NCBI GenBank assembly: GCA_003223595.1
Contig: QHVR01000107.1
Span: 1 to 14,963 of the forward strand
Reading direction: 5' to 3'
Length of the DNA stretch: 14,963 nucleotides
DNA from: Acidobacteriota bacterium
GTDB lineage: Bacteria > Acidobacteriota > Terriglobia > Terriglobales > Acidobacteriaceae
Below are positions 13,188 through 14,963 of the stretch, piece after piece; the stretch's first letter is position 1; each line of letters opens with the position of its first letter. A program made the translations under genes and the position numbers. The notes under the pieces are model-generated. The model saw nothing but the letters and a program-made list of their open reading frames with translations. It did not search any database and was not told the origin of the DNA.

Positions 13188-14963
13188 TCACTCATTCCGC
13201 AGTGCCACCATGGGCTCGACGCCTGCAGCACGCCGCGCCGGCACCAGCGACGCCAGCAGCGCAGCCAAGGCGAGCGTCAGAACCGCCAGCGCGAGCATGA
13301 TCGGGTTCCATGGCGTGACGCCGTACAACTGATCCCGCATCAGCTTGCCCGCCCCAATCGCTGCCGGAATGCCAATCGCCATCCCGATGCCTATCTGCGA
13401 AAAAGCACTCCGCAGCACCATTTTCAACACCCGCATGCGATCCGCTCCCAGCGCCATCCGAACTCCAATCTCCCCGGTTCGTTGTTGCACGGCGTAGGCC
13501 ATGACCCCGTACAGCCCGACCGCGGCAAGGACCAACCCAAGCACGCCGAAGAGCGTGGTAAGAGTTGCGATCATTTCTTCCTGCTGGAAGTCTGCACTCA
13601 CCACCTTGGTATACGGGTCAACTCCATAAAGAACCAGATTGGGATCGATGGCCGCCAGTGTCTTGCGCACGCGCTCCTCCATTTGCGGCGGATTTCCCGG
13701 CGCCCAGATCACGATGTTGTTCAGATAACGAGACGACATTTCACCGCTCGCGTATGCCGGATCGTCCCACTCCACCGTCTGTGCCTCCGGCACCCAGTAC
13801 ATCGCCCCCACTGGTTCTTTGTAGTTGTAAGTCATGTAGCGCATGTCTTTCACGACTCCGACTATTTCGAACGTGGAGGAGTACTTCACCTTGCCCGGGC
13901 CAAAATGCTGTCCGACAGGAATCTGGTTCTTCAAAAACTTCTTCGCGAACGCTTCATTGATCACGGCGACCTTTCTCGTCGTTGCCGTGTCCTGCTCCGT
14001 GATGGATCGGCCCGATACGATCTTGGCGCCCAGGGCTTCGAAGAATCCCGGCATCACGCGGACGAATCCCGCTGATGTATCGTCCTTGGCTCCGGGTTCC
14101 GGCTGCCCTTCGATTCGAACACCGTTATTCCAGCTATCGCCCGTCATCGGGGCATAGAGCGCAGGCGCGACCATCCGCACGCCTGGGATCTGTTGGAGAC
14201 GATCGTCGATTTGCCGGAACATCTGTTCCATTTGCTCGGGCTTGTAATTTCCCAACTGGGGATCGATCCACGCAATATACCGGCCCTCGGTTTCGAATCC
14301 AAATCTCTGGTGCTGCAAGTTCCGCAAGCTCTGGCCGAGCAGAGCCGCTGCGGAGAGCAGTACCAGCGACATCGCTGCCTGCGCGATCACCAACGACCTC
14401 TGCGCCCACGAGCGACTGCCCGACACTGAACGATTTGTTCCGCGAAGCGCCTCAATGGGGTCAGCACGCGAAGTCATCCACGCCGGCGCGATCCCGAACA
14501 GGATTCCCGTCAAAACGGACATGCCCAGCGTGAAGAGCAGCACAGGTAAGGATGGCGTCGCGCTGATTGGAACGTAGTTGTTGGGGCCGCCAATCTGGAA
14601 GGCCAGATGCAAAATCAACCTTGTTGCGGCATATGCCACGCCTATGCCCAGGGCCCCTCCGATCGCCGCCAGCATGATGCATTCGACCAAAGATTTGCGG
14701 AGAAGTCGTCTTCGCGGAGCGCCGAGCGCCACCCGTATCGAGGTCTGCGCGCGATCTTTCAACCCGCGCGCCAGCATCAGATTCGCCACATTCCCGCATG
14801 CCACCAGCAGTACACATCCCGCGGCGACTAGAAGCAGCTTCAGTCCATCCTCATACTCATCGCGCAAAGCTGCCACCCCAGCCCCTCCCGGAACGAGATG
14901 CAGCGTTTGCTGTTGCCATAGCTGCTTCTCGCCCGGTTCCATCTCCGGAACGTGACTCGCTAG
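13188..14963 (-). CDS. ADOP-family MacB/FtsX-type ABC transporter permease, 5'-partial
   Basis: The gene enters from the right edge; 591 residues of a protein usually near 800 are visible, open to base 14963. The visible part starts at a segment before the first FtsX domain (LVPGGAGVAALRDEYEDGLKLLL), with membrane helices at LLLVAAGCVLLVACGNVANL, ECIMLAAIGGALGIGVAYAA and LPVLLFTLGMSVLTGILFGI. A loop (about 190-460) is the MacB-like periplasmic core, and a second FtsX domain ends the protein, with LFGVLGLVLAAVGLYGVMAY, the coupling helix motif GEIGVRMALGA and the last motif PMVALRNE. Two FtsX halves in one chain without an ATPase partner is typical of ADOP proteins, which are abundant in Acidobacteria. 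Substrate unknown. The N-terminal first helix and core lie outside. Confidence 0.93.
   Translation of the reverse strand, partial: LASHVPEMEPGEKQLWQQQTLHLVPGGAGVAALRDEYEDGLKLLLVAAGCVLLVACGNVANLMLARGLKDRAQTSIRVALGAPRRRLLRKSLVECIMLAAIGGALGIGVAYAATRLILHLAFQIGGPNNYVPISATPSLPVLLFTLGMSVLTGILFGIAPAWMTSRADPIEALRGTNRSVSGSRSWAQRSLVIAQAAMSLVLLSAAALLGQSLRNLQHQRFGFETEGRYIAWIDPQLGNYKPEQMEQMFRQIDDRLQQIPGVRMVAPALYAPMTGDSWNNGVRIEGQPEPGAKDDTSAGFVRVMPGFFEALGAKIVSGRSITEQDTATTRKVAVINEAFAKKFLKNQIPVGQHFGPGKVKYSSTFEIVGVVKDMRYMTYNYKEPVGAMYWVPEAQTVEWDDPAYASGEMSSRYLNNIVIWAPGNPPQMEERVRKTLAAIDPNLVLYGVDPYTKVVSADFQQEEMIATLTTLFGVLGLVLAAVGLYGVMAYAVQQRTGEIGVRMALGADRMRVLKMVLRSAFSQIGIGMAIGIPAAIGAGKLMRDQLYGVTPWNPIMLALAVLTLALAALLASLVPARRAAGVEPMVALRNE

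Overview
The window is GC-rich bacterial DNA, most likely from an acidobacterium of the Terriglobia/Acidobacteriia type. The best clue is the permease entering from the right edge, which has the layout of the ADOP (acidobacterial duplicated orphan permease) family. A DUF3224 gene and many short degenerate repeat arrays between genes fit that assignment. It is an inference from protein style, not a database match.

Region 1 (2-2566, + strand) is energy metabolism. It begins with the end of a 2-oxoacid:ferredoxin oxidoreductase gene in which the TPP-binding beta subunit is fused to the gamma subunit. An 85-nt palindromic element follows. Next comes a perfect CRP/FNR-type site (TGTGA-N6-TCACA) ahead of a tandem-domain universal stress protein.

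Region 2 (2847-7867, + strand) is a bidirectional NAD-reducing [NiFe] hydrogenase operon in the order hoxE-hoxF-hoxU-(26-codon small ORF)-hoxY-hoxH. HoxEFU is the diaphorase: HoxF carries FMN and the NAD site, and HoxE and HoxU relay electrons. HoxYH is the hydrogenase: HoxY carries the proximal 4Fe-4S cluster and HoxH the Ni-Fe site. Every junction from hoxE to hoxY is a 4-nt ATGA/GTGA overlap, including both ends of the small ORF. The one gap, between hoxY and hoxH, is filled by an inverted array of degenerate 7-nt repeats. No maturation (hyp) or HoxH endopeptidase gene lies in the window. Together with the oxoacid oxidoreductase and the stress protein, the block looks like a redox or low-oxygen module.

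Region 3 (7982-12163) is housekeeping. A small STAS anti-anti-sigma-type protein is on the - strand. The replication/recombination cluster dnaX-ybaB-recR is on the + strand, with a DUF3224 gene inserted between ybaB and recR. The 310 nt between that gene and recR is a composite inverted repeat of degenerate octamers around a nested palindrome. Downstream of recR is a structured 363-nt gap ending in a convincing intrinsic terminator.

Region 4 (12527-14963, - strand) holds a small PD-(D/E)XK nuclease-like protein and the C-terminal part of an ADOP/MacB-FtsX-type permease that runs off the right edge.

The most unusual structure is between the genes. Three unrelated families of 7- or 8-nt tandem units occur in three gaps, and two of them are arranged as head-to-head inverted arrays that fill the space between a stop codon and the next start or ribosome-binding site.
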